A stretch of 64,000 nucleotides of DNA from Streptomyces durmitorensis (lineage in GTDB: Bacteria > Actinomycetota > Actinomycetes > Streptomycetales > Streptomycetaceae), in contig NZ_CP097290.1 in NCBI RefSeq assembly GCF_023498005.1, forward strand, positions 62,001 to 126,000, in the 5' to 3' direction. The notes under the pieces were generated by a model. It did not search any database. It worked only from the letters and a program-made list of their open reading frames with translations, and was not told the DNA's origin. A program made the position numbers and the translations under genes. Positions 45,081 to 53,247 of this stretch are shown in pieces; position 1 is the stretch's first letter; the number at the start of each line of letters is the position of its first letter.

Positions 45081-45911
45081 TCACTGCCGCCCCGTTCCCT
45101 CCGAGGTGTCCGCTGTCATGCCGACCTTGGCGGCACCGACTTGAGCGAGACCGGAGCAGTAGTCGGGCGCGCGGTTCACCGTGGTCCGGCAGGCGCGGCC
45201 GAGCAGAGCGGGAAGCTCCGGGCCGCCCGCGAAGTAGTGGTCACCGGGCACGGTGTGCACCGTGAGGGGGCCGGTGGTCCACTCCCGCCAGCCCGCCATG
45301 TCACCCGGACGCCCCAGGGGATCGCGGTCCCCGCAGACCGCAAGCAGCGGCACGTCGGGCGGCCCGCCCGAGGCCGGCCCCCGGGCGGCGACGCGCAGCC
45401 GGTGCCCCAGCGCCAGATCGTCGCGCAGCACCGGCAGCACGGTGCGGTACCAGAACCCGCCGGGTGCCGCCCTGTCCGGTACGGCGCCCATCTCGGCCAG
45501 CAGGCCGACGAGTTCGGCCGCCGGCGCCGCCCAGGAGTCGGACAGCGGTGAGATCACCGTGGGCGGGGGGCAGGCCCCGACGGCGAGCAGTGCGGGCCCG
45601 GGCAGGCCGACGTCGTGCAGCGCGCGCGTCACCGTGTAGGCGACCATCGCGCCCAGGCTGTGCCCGTACAGCGCGAACGGCTGTGAAGGCGGTGCCGCGG
45701 CGAAGTGGCCCATCAGGTCGGCCAGGAGGGCCTCGCGCGTGGTGATGGTCGGCTCGCCGGCGCGGCTGCCCCGGCCGGGCAGCGGCAGCGGTACGACCTC
45801 GACGCCCGGACCGGTCCGGCCCGCCCAGCCCTCGAACGAGGAGGTGCCCGCGCCGGCGTGGGCGAAGCAGTACAGGCGCACCGGCCGGATGCCGCCCTGC
45901 CCGTCGGTCAC
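45081..45911 (-). CDS. Type II thioesterase
   Basis: 276 residues. The start is a GTG at 45911 that overlaps the MetK stop (GTGA). Motifs: FAHAGAG near 16, GHSLGAM with Ser85, GDRDPL (acid region) and PGDHYFAGG (catalytic His). These discrete alpha/beta hydrolases remove wrong or stalled acyl groups from PKS carrier domains. The tail after the His is longer than usual (about 45 residues, rich in small residues). It lies 44 bp upstream of the AT-ACP-methyltransferase gene, on the same strand. A second type II thioesterase lies at 50000. Confidence 0.92.
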   Translation of the reverse strand: MTDGQGGIRPVRLYCFAHAGAGTSSFEGWAGRTGPGVEVVPLPLPGRGSRAGEPTITTREALLADLMGHFAAAPPSQPFALYGHSLGAMVAYTVTRALHDVGLPGPALLAVGACPPPTVISPLSDSWAAPAAELVGLLAEMGAVPDRAAPGGFWYRTVLPVLRDDLALGHRLRVAARGPASGGPPDVPLLAVCGDRDPLGRPGDMAGWREWTTGPLTVHTVPGDHYFAGGPELPALLGRACRTTVNRAPDYCSGLAQVGAAKVGMTADTSEGTGRQ

Positions 45912-47137
45912 GTGCCCAGGCCCGCGGCCGCCGCGAGCGACTCGGCCCGGTCGGTGCGCTCCCAGGTGAAGTCGGGCAGCTCGCGGCCGAAGTGGCCGTA
46001 CGCGGCGGTCTGCGCGTAGATCGGGCGGAGCAGGTCGAGGTCGCGGATGATCGCGGCCGGGCGGAGGTCGAAGACTTCGGTGACCGCCTGCTGCAGGCGG
46101 TCCAGGGGGACCCGTTCGGTGCCGAAGGTCTCGATGAACAGACCCACCGGCTCGGCCTTGCCGATCGCGTACGCGACCTGGACCTCGCAGCGTGCGGCGA
46201 GGCGTGCGGCGACGACGTTCTTGGCGACCCAGCGCATCGCGTACGCCGCGCTGCGGTCGACCTTGGAGGGGTCCTTGCCGGAGAAGGCGCCGCCGCCGTG
46301 GCGGGCCATGCCGCCGTAGGTGTCGATGATGATCTTGCGGCCGGTCAGGCCTGCGTCACCCATCGGGCCGCCGATCTCGAAGCGGCCCGTCGGGTTGACC
46401 AGGAGGCGGTAGTTCCCGACGTCCAGCTTGATGCCCTCGTCCAGGAGCGCCTGCAGCTCCGGCTCGACGACGAACTCCTTGATGTCCGGCACCAGGAGCG
46501 AGTCCAGGTCGATGTCGGCGGCGTGCTGCGAGGAGACGACGACGGTGTCCAGACGGACCGCCTTGTCACCGTCGTACTCGATGGTGACCTGCGTCTTGCC
46601 GTCCGGGCGCAGGTAGGGAATCGTGCCGTTCTTGCGCACGTCGGACAGTCGCTTCGACAGGCGGTGCGCCAGGAAGAGCGGCAGCGGCATCAGCGTCGGC
46701 GTCTCGTCCGTCGCGTAGCCGAACATCAGGCCCTGGTCGCCCGCGCCCTGCTTGTCGAGCTCGTCACCTGCTTCTCCGCGGGAGGCACCCTCGACACGCT
46801 TCTCGTACGCCGTGTCGACGCCCTGGGCGATGTCCGGGGACTGCGCGCCGATCGACACCGACACACCGCAGGAGGCGCCGTCGAAGCCCTTCTTGGAGGA
46901 GTCGTAGCCGATCTCGAGGATCTTCTCGCGGACCAGCTGCGCGATCGGCGCGTACGCGGTGCTGGACACTTCGCCGGCCACGTGCACCAGGCCGGTCGTG
47001 ATCAGGGTCTCGACGGCGACGCGGGAGGAGGGGTCCTCGCGCAGGAGCGCGTCGAGAATGGTGTCGCTGATCTGGTCAGCGATCTTGTCGGGGTGCCCCT
47101 CGGTCACGGACTCCGAGGTGAACAGACGACGGGACAT
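45908..47137 (-). CDS. metK: S-adenosylmethionine synthetase
   Basis: 409 residues, full family length. [22 protein letters not shown] at the start (His-Pro-Asp-Lys ATP loop), [16 protein letters not shown], and [19 protein letters not shown] are the three classical MetK signatures. It makes SAM from ATP and methionine in the cytoplasm. Placed in the cluster between a thioesterase and a phosphopantetheinyl transferase, it probably boosts SAM for the FkbM methyltransferase domain. Whether it is the only metK of the organism or a cluster-specific extra copy cannot be seen from one window. The last 62 bp of the phosphopantetheinyl transferase gene overlap its 5' end. Confidence 0.96.
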   Translation of the reverse strand: MSRRLFTSESVTEGHPDKIADQISDTILDALLREDPSSRVAVETLITTGLVHVAGEVSSTAYAPIAQLVREKILEIGYDSSKKGFDGASCGVSVSIGAQSPDIAQGVDTAYEKRVEGASRGEAGDELDKQGAGDQGLMFGYATDETPTLMPLPLFLAHRLSKRLSDVRKNGTIPYLRPDGKTQVTIEYDGDKAVRLDTVVVSSQHAADIDLDSLLVPDIKEFVVEPELQALLDEGIKLDVGNYRLLVNPTGRFEIGGPMGDAGLTGRKIIIDTYGGMARHGGGAFSGKDPSKVDRSAAYAMRWVAKNVVAARLAARCEVQVAYAIGKAEPVGLFIETFGTERVPLDRLQQAVTEVFDLRPAAIIRDLDLLRPIYAQTAAYGHFGRELPDFTWERTDRAESLAAAAGLGT

Positions 47138-48023
47138 GGCTCTCCAGAGGTTCGGAAAAGGCGTGTTGACGGGAAAGACGGTCGGCGAGCGTGCTCAGGA
47201 CGGTCTCGTCGAGCGGTGCGGTGAGGGCCTGGCCCGGCACGGTGACCACGCCGGTGTCCTGGCAGGCCACGCTGACCAGGTAGCGGCCGCCCAGGACGCG
47301 GTAGGTGGCGAAGGTCCATGTGTCGCTCTCCACCGGCCGGCCGTCGGGCGCGCACAGCAGCGCGCACCGGCCGTTGCCGGCGCTGTCGCGGCACGTCTCG
47401 CACGCGGTGAAGCCGAACTCGGTGAAGCCGAGGGGCAGTCCCTGGCCCAGCGCCTTGGAGTACGCCTCCTTCAGCGTCCACAGGCGCAGGCGCGCCGGGT
47501 GCTGCTGCGAGGGGGGCAGCAGGCCGAGCTCGGCCTGCTCGGCGGCGGTGCACACATGGCCGAGGAACCCCTCGGCGGGGGGCTGCGTGTGCGCCGGTTC
47601 GGCGTCGACGCCGATCCTGCCGGTGCGGCTGATGCCCACGGCGATCAGATCCTCGGAGTGGGTCAGGCTCATGTCGAGTTGCCCGAATCCGCGCAGGTAC
47701 GGGCGGCCGCTGGGCGTATAGGCGAGATCGAGCTCGGCGGGTTCGGTACCCAGAGCGGCGGCCGCCGTGTACTTGACGGCGAGCCGGGAGGCGGCGAACC
47801 GGTAGCGGACGACCGGGTCGGGGGTTCGCCGGTAGCGCTGCCAGTCCGGGCCGAGCATCTCGCGCAGGCCGCCCCCGGCCAGCGCGGCGTTGAGCCACTC
47901 CCCCCAGGTGGTGAGGACCGTGGCGTTGCCGGTCAGCCGTATGCTCTCGCGCACTTCGTGCCAGGGACCGCGGCTGCCGCTGGCCTTGAAGGGCGGTGCG
48001 ATGTGCACCGCGTGCGCCGTCAC
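47076..48023 (-). CDS. Sfp-type 4'-phosphopantetheinyl transferase
   Basis: 315 residues. The GTG at 48023 overlaps the stop of the upstream acyl-CoA-dehydrogenase-like gene; the frame is open further upstream but codes no PPTase-like sequence there. Signatures: [42 protein letters not shown] (Mg-binding Asp and Glu) and [16 protein letters not shown]. It transfers phosphopantetheine from CoA to the conserved Ser of carrier domains, and so should activate the many ACPs of this cluster. The C-terminus runs 62 bp into metK in another frame, an unusually long overlap; a sequencing or natural frame change near the 3' end is possible. Confidence 0.92.
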   Translation of the reverse strand: MTAHAVHIAPPFKASGSRGPWHEVRESIRLTGNATVLTTWGEWLNAALAGGGLREMLGPDWQRYRRTPDPVVRYRFAASRLAVKYTAAAALGTEPAELDLAYTPSGRPYLRGFGQLDMSLTHSEDLIAVGISRTGRIGVDAEPAHTQPPAEGFLGHVCTAAEQAELGLLPPSQQHPARLRLWTLKEAYSKALGQGLPLGFTEFGFTACETCRDSAGNGRCALLCAPDGRPVESDTWTFATYRVLGGRYLVSVACQDTGVVTVPGQALTAPLDETVLSTLADRLSRQHAFSEPLESHVPSSVHLGVRDRGAPRQDR

Positions 48024-49837
48024 GGTGCCAGCTCCGTGGCGTCCAGGTCGTAGCTGAGGTGCTCGTGGCAGCGGCGTACGAGTTCGTGGTGCACCAGTTC
48101 CTCCACCCCCTGCGGCAGGGGCGGAACGGGTGCGCCGAGGCGCCGGGCGATCCGGGACAGGGCGAGCACCGGCCAGGCGGGTGCGGCGAGGAAGGGGTCG
48201 GCGCCGTCCTGGCTCTCCCACACGCCGAGGACCGCGGCGGCGGCCAGCACGAGGGCGTAGCGGTCGACGAGCGCGCACACGGCGGCCACGGGCAGCGGCC
48301 CCGCCCCCGGGCCGGGCAGCGCACGGCACCTGGCGCGCAGCGCGTGCAGTTCGGTGACCAGGCTCTGGGCGAGTTCCGCGAGGGCGGCCGTGTGGCCACC
48401 GACGCCGCGGAACTCGGCGAACCGCGCCGCCGATCCGGACAGGGAGGCGGCCAGGAAATCCCCGCGGCCCGCTGCGGCGAGGGAAGCGAAGTCGAGGGCG
48501 GGCAGGTCGGCACCGCCCCGGAACAGCGTCGGCTCCGGTTCCGGCTCGGTGAACCAGGAGTGCTCGGCCAGGGGCCGCAGATGGGGGGCGATCACCGCCT
48601 GGCCGTCGGCCGCGCCGGTGCGTGCGGGGCCACAGGCGGCGAGCGGCAGGGCCTGCATCAGCCTGCCGAGGGCTCCGTGGTGGGCGCTTGCCCGGTCGTG
48701 GCGACGTGCGCCGAGCACGCAGGCGAGCGCTTCGAGGTCCTCCCGCAGCAGCGCGGGGACCAGGTAGTGCACGGCGGCGGCCGGCACCTGGGCCTGGGCG
48801 GGCAGCAGACTCAGCGCACGCAGGGCGACACCGGAGAAGCTGTCGCAGGCCAGGATGTCGGCGAAGACCCCGGCCAGGCGGCGGTGCGGGCGGCCGGGCG
48901 GCACCGTGATGGCGGCCGCGCGCACGGCGGAGCGCAGTGCGGTGTCCGCGGCGGCGACCAGCAGCGCGGGCACCAGGGCGTGGCCGACCTGCTGCGTCCG
49001 CAGGGCCAGCGGCACCCCCTCGCCCACGGGTCCCAGGAACGCGTCGTGAGGTACGGCGTGATCGTGCAGTTCGAGCTCGGTCCGGGGCAGGCGGAGCCGT
49101 CCGGGGGAGGTGGCCCTGCCCGTCTCCCGGACCGCGCGTGGGGCAAGACGTTCGCCGTCCAGGAGCACGGCGGTGTGGCTGTGCGGGGAGTGGGCCGGGC
49201 CGGTGCGGGCCTGCACGACGTACAGGCGGGCACCGGTCGCGTCCGGGGCGGCTTCGGCCCGGCCCTCCAGCAGCAGGCCGCCGTCCGGGGCGGGGCGTGC
49301 GGTGATGCCGTACGGCGTGCTGCCGTGCGGCCCGGCGCTGTCGGTCCGGCCGTGCCCGTGCGGCACCAGCCCGACCCGGCCGCCGCCCAGCAGCAGCGCG
49401 GCGGTGTCCGCGCGCCGGTCGGGGCTGCCTGCGGCCCACACCGGTCCGGCGGCCAGCACCGGGGCGGTGCCTCGTGCGGTTCCCAGGGCCACATCGCGGC
49501 GGAAGAGGGGCCTGAGCACCCTGGCGAGCAGGTCGGCCCTGGTCAACCGCCCGCCGTCCGCGACGGGTACGCATTCGGCGCTCAGCCCGAACCGCTCAAG
49601 GAGCAGGTGTGTCTGCTCGGGCGGCCGTCCCCGGGTGTCGGCGTCGAACAAGGCGGTCAGCCCGTGCGGGTTGTCGGGGGCGTAGGGATCGCCGAGGAGC
49701 ATTTCGAGCCGCGCGGCACGCCGGTCGGCGTCGGCGGCGGACGGGGCGACCGGGCCCGACGGACCTGACGGACCTGACGGACGGGCAAGATCACCGGCGA
49801 CGGCCAAGTCCCTTGTGGTGGCGGCTGCTACGGCCAT
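48020..49837 (-). CDS. Divergent acyl-CoA dehydrogenase-like protein of unknown substrate
   Basis: 605 residues; ATG at 49837. The middle region (RTQQVGHALVPALLVAAADTALRSAV, then a helical domain with [24 protein letters not shown]) resembles the C-terminal helical bundle of acyl-CoA dehydrogenases. The beta domain before it (GGGRVGLVPHGHG, PHDAFLGPVGEGVPL) is recognisable but poorly conserved. I do not see a clear FAD-contact loop or catalytic Glu, so activity is uncertain. The N-terminus has a short GPSGPSGP repeat and is probably disordered. Its stop overlaps the PPTase start by 4 bp. It may modify the starter or an extender acyl group; the function is not established. Confidence 0.6.
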   Translation of the reverse strand: MAVAAATTRDLAVAGDLARPSGPSGPSGPVAPSAADADRRAARLEMLLGDPYAPDNPHGLTALFDADTRGRPPEQTHLLLERFGLSAECVPVADGGRLTRADLLARVLRPLFRRDVALGTARGTAPVLAAGPVWAAGSPDRRADTAALLLGGGRVGLVPHGHGRTDSAGPHGSTPYGITARPAPDGGLLLEGRAEAAPDATGARLYVVQARTGPAHSPHSHTAVLLDGERLAPRAVRETGRATSPGRLRLPRTELELHDHAVPHDAFLGPVGEGVPLALRTQQVGHALVPALLVAAADTALRSAVRAAAITVPPGRPHRRLAGVFADILACDSFSGVALRALSLLPAQAQVPAAAVHYLVPALLREDLEALACVLGARRHDRASAHHGALGRLMQALPLAACGPARTGAADGQAVIAPHLRPLAEHSWFTEPEPEPTLFRGGADLPALDFASLAAAGRGDFLAASLSGSAARFAEFRGVGGHTAALAELAQSLVTELHALRARCRALPGPGAGPLPVAAVCALVDRYALVLAAAAVLGVWESQDGADPFLAAPAWPVLALSRIARRLGAPVPPLPQGVEELVHHELVRRCHEHLSYDLDATELAP

Positions 49838-49999
49838 GGTGACGCGGATCAGCCCCCCTTCGGCTCCTGCGGGCCTGCGGCGACGAGCCGCGCGCCGGTC
49901 TGCCGCGAGCGCGCATCGGCCCGTGACGACTGTGCCGACGGTGACTCGACGACCGCTCGAACGCCGGTCGGCCTGGACTCGACGGACTCTGCGCGCAGT

Positions 50000-50773
50000 T
50001 CAGGAGCAGGGGCGCAGCACCCGGTCCTGAAGGTGGCCGGTGACCGTGTCCAGGACGGCCTCCCGGCGGTCGGCGAGGTAGAAGTGCCCTCCGGGGTGGA
50101 CCTCGGCGGTGAACGGTCCCGTGGTGTGGTGTGCCCAGGAGCGCACCTGGTCGACGTCGACCCGCGGGTCGTCGGCGCCGGCGAACGCCGTGAGCGGGCA
50201 GGCGAGCGGAGGCTGCGCGCGGTACTCGTACTGCTCGATGGCGCGGTAGTCGTTGCGCAGCGCGGGCAGGAGCATGTTCCGGATGTCGGGGTCGTCGAGC
50301 AGCTCGGATCCGGCGCCGCCCATGGACTGCACCCGGGCGACGAACTCGGCGTCGGGGGCCCGGTGCCACATCTCGCCGCGCCGCTCCACGGAGGGGGCAC
50401 GGCTGGCGGAGGCGAACAGTTCGACGGGGCCGCGGCCCGCGTCCTCCATCCGGCGTGCCACCTCGAAACCGACGATGGCGCCCATGCTGTGCCCGAACAA
50501 CGCGTAGGGCCGGTCGGTGTACGGCATCAGGGCGTCGGCGATCTTGTCGGCGAGGGTGGCGATGTCCGCCACCAGCGGGTCGCCGTGCCGCTCGTGGCGG
50601 CCCGGGTACTGCACGGACAGGACCTCGACGCGGGGTGCGAGAGCCTGGGCCACCGGGACGTAGAAGCTGGCTGCCCCGCCGGCGTGCGGCAGGCAGACCA
50701 GACGGACGGAGGCGTCCGGGGACGGGCGATAGACGGTGAGGTACGGGCTGCGTGTACCGGGACGTGCCGTCAT
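50000..50773 (-). CDS. Type II thioesterase (second copy)
   Basis: 257 residues, the usual length. The ATG at 50773 is preceded by GGGAGAAAG; the alternative start five codons earlier would overlap this site. Motifs: CLPHAGGAASFY, QYPGRHERHGDP, GHSMGAI with Ser96, GADDPRVD (acid) and HPGGHFYL (His). This is a textbook editing thioesterase of the GrsT/RifR type and looks more canonical than the one at 45081. It is separated from the downstream acyl-CoA-dehydrogenase-like gene by 162 bp with no recognisable feature, so it may have its own transcript. Confidence 0.95.
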   Translation of the reverse strand: MTARPGTRSPYLTVYRPSPDASVRLVCLPHAGGAASFYVPVAQALAPRVEVLSVQYPGRHERHGDPLVADIATLADKIADALMPYTDRPYALFGHSMGAIVGFEVARRMEDAGRGPVELFASASRAPSVERRGEMWHRAPDAEFVARVQSMGGAGSELLDDPDIRNMLLPALRNDYRAIEQYEYRAQPPLACPLTAFAGADDPRVDVDQVRSWAHHTTGPFTAEVHPGGHFYLADRREAVLDTVTGHLQDRVLRPCS

Positions 50774-50851
50774 GTCTTTCTCCCCCACTTACTGGTTCGG
50801 GTCAGCCCGTATCCAGTCACGCGGCGGTCTCGTGGCGCCGGAGCGTCCGTG

Positions 50852-50893
50852 GAGGGCGGCTCGAACGGCCGTCGGCCGCGCTGCGCCGCCCTC
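50852..50893 (-). terminator. Hairpin after the second P450 gene
   Basis: GAGGGCGGC (50852-50860) and GCCGCCCTC (50885-50893) are a perfect 9-bp inverted repeat with a 24-nt GC-rich loop, 21 bp past the P450 stop on the minus strand. It probably separates the signalling locus from the biosynthetic operon. Confidence 0.5.
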
Positions 50894-50913
50894 GTCCCGA
50901 CCGGACGGCTGGT

Positions 50914-52161
50914 CTACTTCTCCGGGTGCTCCGCAGGCCGGCCAAGGAGCACGGGCAGGGAGCCGTATCCGTTGACGATGAAGGACGGCACGGGATCGAT
51001 CTCGTCGGCCGGGACGGCGAGCTCCATCTGCGGGAACCGCTCGAAGAGCCCGGCCAGAGCGCTGGTGGCCTCCAGCCTGGCCAGCGAGGCGCCCATGCAG
51101 AAGTGAACGCCGTGCCCGAAGCCGATGTGGTCGCGGCGCCCGGGCCGCGCCAGGTCGAAGCGGGTGGCGTCCGGTCCGTGCTGTCCGGGATCGATGCCCG
51201 CCGCGGCGAAGGAGACGATGATCGGGTCCCCCTTGCGGATCAGCACTCCGTCCAGGTCGATGTCGTCCACCGCGAACCGCATGGGCGAGTAGGCAGCGGG
51301 GTTGCGGCTGCGCAGCGTCTCGCCGATGACGTCGCCCCAGTCGGCGCGCCCGGACCGCACATGGTCCAGCTGCTCGGGGTCGGCGAGCAGCGCGCCCACG
51401 GCGTTGGCGATCAGCGTGCAGGTCGTCTCCTGACCGGCCGCGATCATCAGGTAGAGGGTGCCGAGCAGTTCCTCCTCGCTCAGCGCCCCGTCCTCGTCCC
51501 GGGCCGCGATCAGGGCTGACGTCAGGTCGTCGCCGCGCTCGTCCTGCTTCTGCCGGACCAGGACGCCCAGCATCCCGAAGACCTTCAGCTGCGCGGCGGC
51601 CATCTCCTCCGCTGCCGCCGACGTGCTGAACACCATCTCAAGGGCCGTGCACAGCGGCTGCCTGAGGTCCTGCGCGACACCGAAGAGCTCACAGATGACG
51701 CGCAGGGGCAGCAGCTTGGCGTACTGGGCGCGCAGGTCGGTCCGTTGGCCGGCCGGCAGCAGCGCCAGATCGTCGAGGAGCTCGGCCGCGATCGCCTCCA
51801 CGCGGGGCCGCAGGGCCTCGGCGCGCCGCACCGTGAACGCGCTGGCGATCAGGCGGCGCAGCCGGGTGTGCTTCTCTCCGTAGGCGAAGAGCATGTTCTC
51901 GTTGGCCACCCAGGGATACAGCGGCCATGCGTCGGATATCTGCCCCTCGATGAACGCCGGCCAGTGCTGCCGGGCGTCCTTGGACACCCGCGGATCCGTG
52001 AGCAGTTGCTTGACGTACCGCTGCCGGGTGACCGCCCAGGCCCGCACCCCCCCGGGCAGCTCGACCTCGACGGCGGGGCCGGTGCGCTGCAGCATCGCGG
52101 CCTCGCCGGTCAAGTCACGCCCGAGAACGTCGAGCGCGTATGGGCAGGTAGTCGCTTCCAT
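50914..52161 (-). CDS. Cytochrome P450, probable Cyp17-like enzyme of butenolide hormone synthesis
   Basis: 415 residues; ATG at 52161 with GAGGGGGA upstream. Motifs: AGQETT (I helix, Gln replacing the more usual His or Asp), GETLR (ExxR) and the heme loop [10 protein letters not shown] with Cys355. The neighbours are a receptor-type repressor and a divergent acyl-CoA oxidase. In S. avermitilis the same three genes (cyp17, avaR1, aco) make and sense avenolide, and Cyp17 hydroxylates the acyl chain (established there). By synteny I infer a hormone role. A tailoring role on the polyketide remains possible; no ferredoxin is adjacent. Confidence 0.9.
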   Translation of the reverse strand: MEATTCPYALDVLGRDLTGEAAMLQRTGPAVEVELPGGVRAWAVTRQRYVKQLLTDPRVSKDARQHWPAFIEGQISDAWPLYPWVANENMLFAYGEKHTRLRRLIASAFTVRRAEALRPRVEAIAAELLDDLALLPAGQRTDLRAQYAKLLPLRVICELFGVAQDLRQPLCTALEMVFSTSAAAEEMAAAQLKVFGMLGVLVRQKQDERGDDLTSALIAARDEDGALSEEELLGTLYLMIAAGQETTCTLIANAVGALLADPEQLDHVRSGRADWGDVIGETLRSRNPAAYSPMRFAVDDIDLDGVLIRKGDPIIVSFAAAGIDPGQHGPDATRFDLARPGRRDHIGFGHGVHFCMGASLARLEATSALAGLFERFPQMELAVPADEIDPVPSFIVNGYGSLPVLLGRPAEHPEK

Positions 52162-52252
52162 TCGTGTTTCCCCCTCGTAACTGACTGTTTCGTGCCCGTC
52201 GGGCACCGGTCGAACAGCAGGAACGCGTCGTACCCCAGGCCCCCCGGGCGCA

Positions 52253-52954
52253 TCACCGCATGGCGCCCTGGGCGACCTCCGGTTCCGCGCCGGCCTGACG
52301 GAGTTTCATGGCCTCCTGGTAGACCCGCGGGCCCCGGTCCGACCCGAAGTCCAGGTGGGAGAGCACCCCGGGCGCCGCGGCGGCCGCCATCAGGTTCCGG
52401 TAGAGGTCGATGACCCTCTCCGGCATGTCCTGACGGTCGGTCATGATGTTGGACAGCACCTGAATTCCGGTGAAAGCTCCGACCGCGAGCTTCGCGAGGC
52501 CCAGCGTGTCGACGTGCGGCAACAGCTCGCCGTTCGTCTTCGCCTCGTCCAGCAGGGCATGGGTGTGCTCGACCCACGCCTGCATCGGAAGCCGCGCATC
52601 GAGCCCTCCCTGGGCCGCCCCCTGGTCGATGGTCAGCCGCACGCTGCCGCGGACGATGGGGTCGCCGCTCTCCCGCCTGAGCAGATAGGCAAGCAGCAGA
52701 GCCTCGTCCAGCGACTCCTGCAGCTTGAGCTCCTGCTTCGGCACCGGTGGGAGCGCATCGACCTGCACGGCCAGCACCCCGTGGGCCAGTTCCTCCTTGG
52801 AACCGAAGTGGAAGTACAGAGCACCCCTCGTCAGCCCCGACCGCTTGAGGATCTCGGCGATCGTCGCCGCCTCGTATCCGACCTCGTCGAATACTTCGGC
52901 CGCGGCTTCGAGGATCGCCCTGCGTGTCCGGATCGCCCGTTCCTGCAGTGCCAC
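52253..52954 (-). CDS. Gamma-butyrolactone-receptor-type TetR repressor (ArpA/ScbR/AvaR family)
   Basis: 233 residues from a GTG at 52954 with a strong AGGAGGT seven bases upstream; a longer ATG frame runs through the promoter and is rejected. The HTH is [23 protein letters not shown] (about 35-57), and the family length and the [17 protein letters not shown] region fit hormone receptors. Such proteins bind AT-flanked palindromes (AREs) and are released by gamma-butyrolactones or butenolides. A palindrome lies between its Shine-Dalgarno sequence and the upstream region, so autorepression is likely. Position between a P450 and an acyl-CoA oxidase matches AvaR1 of the avenolide locus. Confidence 0.9.
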   Translation of the reverse strand: MALQERAIRTRRAILEAAAEVFDEVGYEAATIAEILKRSGLTRGALYFHFGSKEELAHGVLAVQVDALPPVPKQELKLQESLDEALLLAYLLRRESGDPIVRGSVRLTIDQGAAQGGLDARLPMQAWVEHTHALLDEAKTNGELLPHVDTLGLAKLAVGAFTGIQVLSNIMTDRQDMPERVIDLYRNLMAAAAAPGVLSHLDFGSDRGPRVYQEAMKLRQAGAEPEVAQGAMR

Positions 52955-52973
52955 CGTTCTACCTCCTGTCAGA

Positions 52974-52991
52974 AAATACCAGTCGGTATTG
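52974..52991. promoter_or_regulatory. ARE-like operator at the repressor gene
   Basis: AATACC-AGTC-GGTATT is a 6+4+6 palindrome directly upstream of the repressor Shine-Dalgarno sequence. It has the ACC/GGT half-site style of autoregulatory elements bound by butyrolactone receptors. Bound repressor would block its own promoter or early transcription. Confidence 0.7.
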
Positions 52992-53102
52992 TTCTGCCTG
53001 CAGGTTAACCCCACCACTCTCGCCCCCGTAGACGGGAAAAGCCTGGTGACCCGCGAAGAGTCCAGCTTCTGCACGGGCGGTGGCGCAAGCGACCCTCACT
53101 TT

Positions 53103-53122
53103 AAAACCGATCAATCGGTTTT
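53103..53122. promoter_or_regulatory. ARE-like operator upstream of the acyl-CoA oxidase
   Basis: AAAACCGAT and ATCGGTTTT are perfect 9-bp inverted arms with a 2-bp centre, about 126 bp before the oxidase ATG. It is one of the few AT-flanked palindromes in this GC-rich region. Together with the site at 52974 it implies that both divergent genes are under one repressor. Confidence 0.72.
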
Positions 53123-53247
53123 TCAAGACTTCCCCAAATGTGATGGGAACGGGAAGATGGGCCGCACCGATGGACTGATCGGTACGGGAGCCGGGGGGTT
53201 CTCCCCCGCTTCTGCCCATGGCATGACATGTCTTTACGGGGGATTTC

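Noticed and set aside
47076..49574. Single 832-codon frame covering the PPTase and the region upstream
   Set aside because: Only the part from the GTG at 48023 is PPTase-like. The upstream part is a shadow frame of the acyl-CoA-dehydrogenase-like gene.
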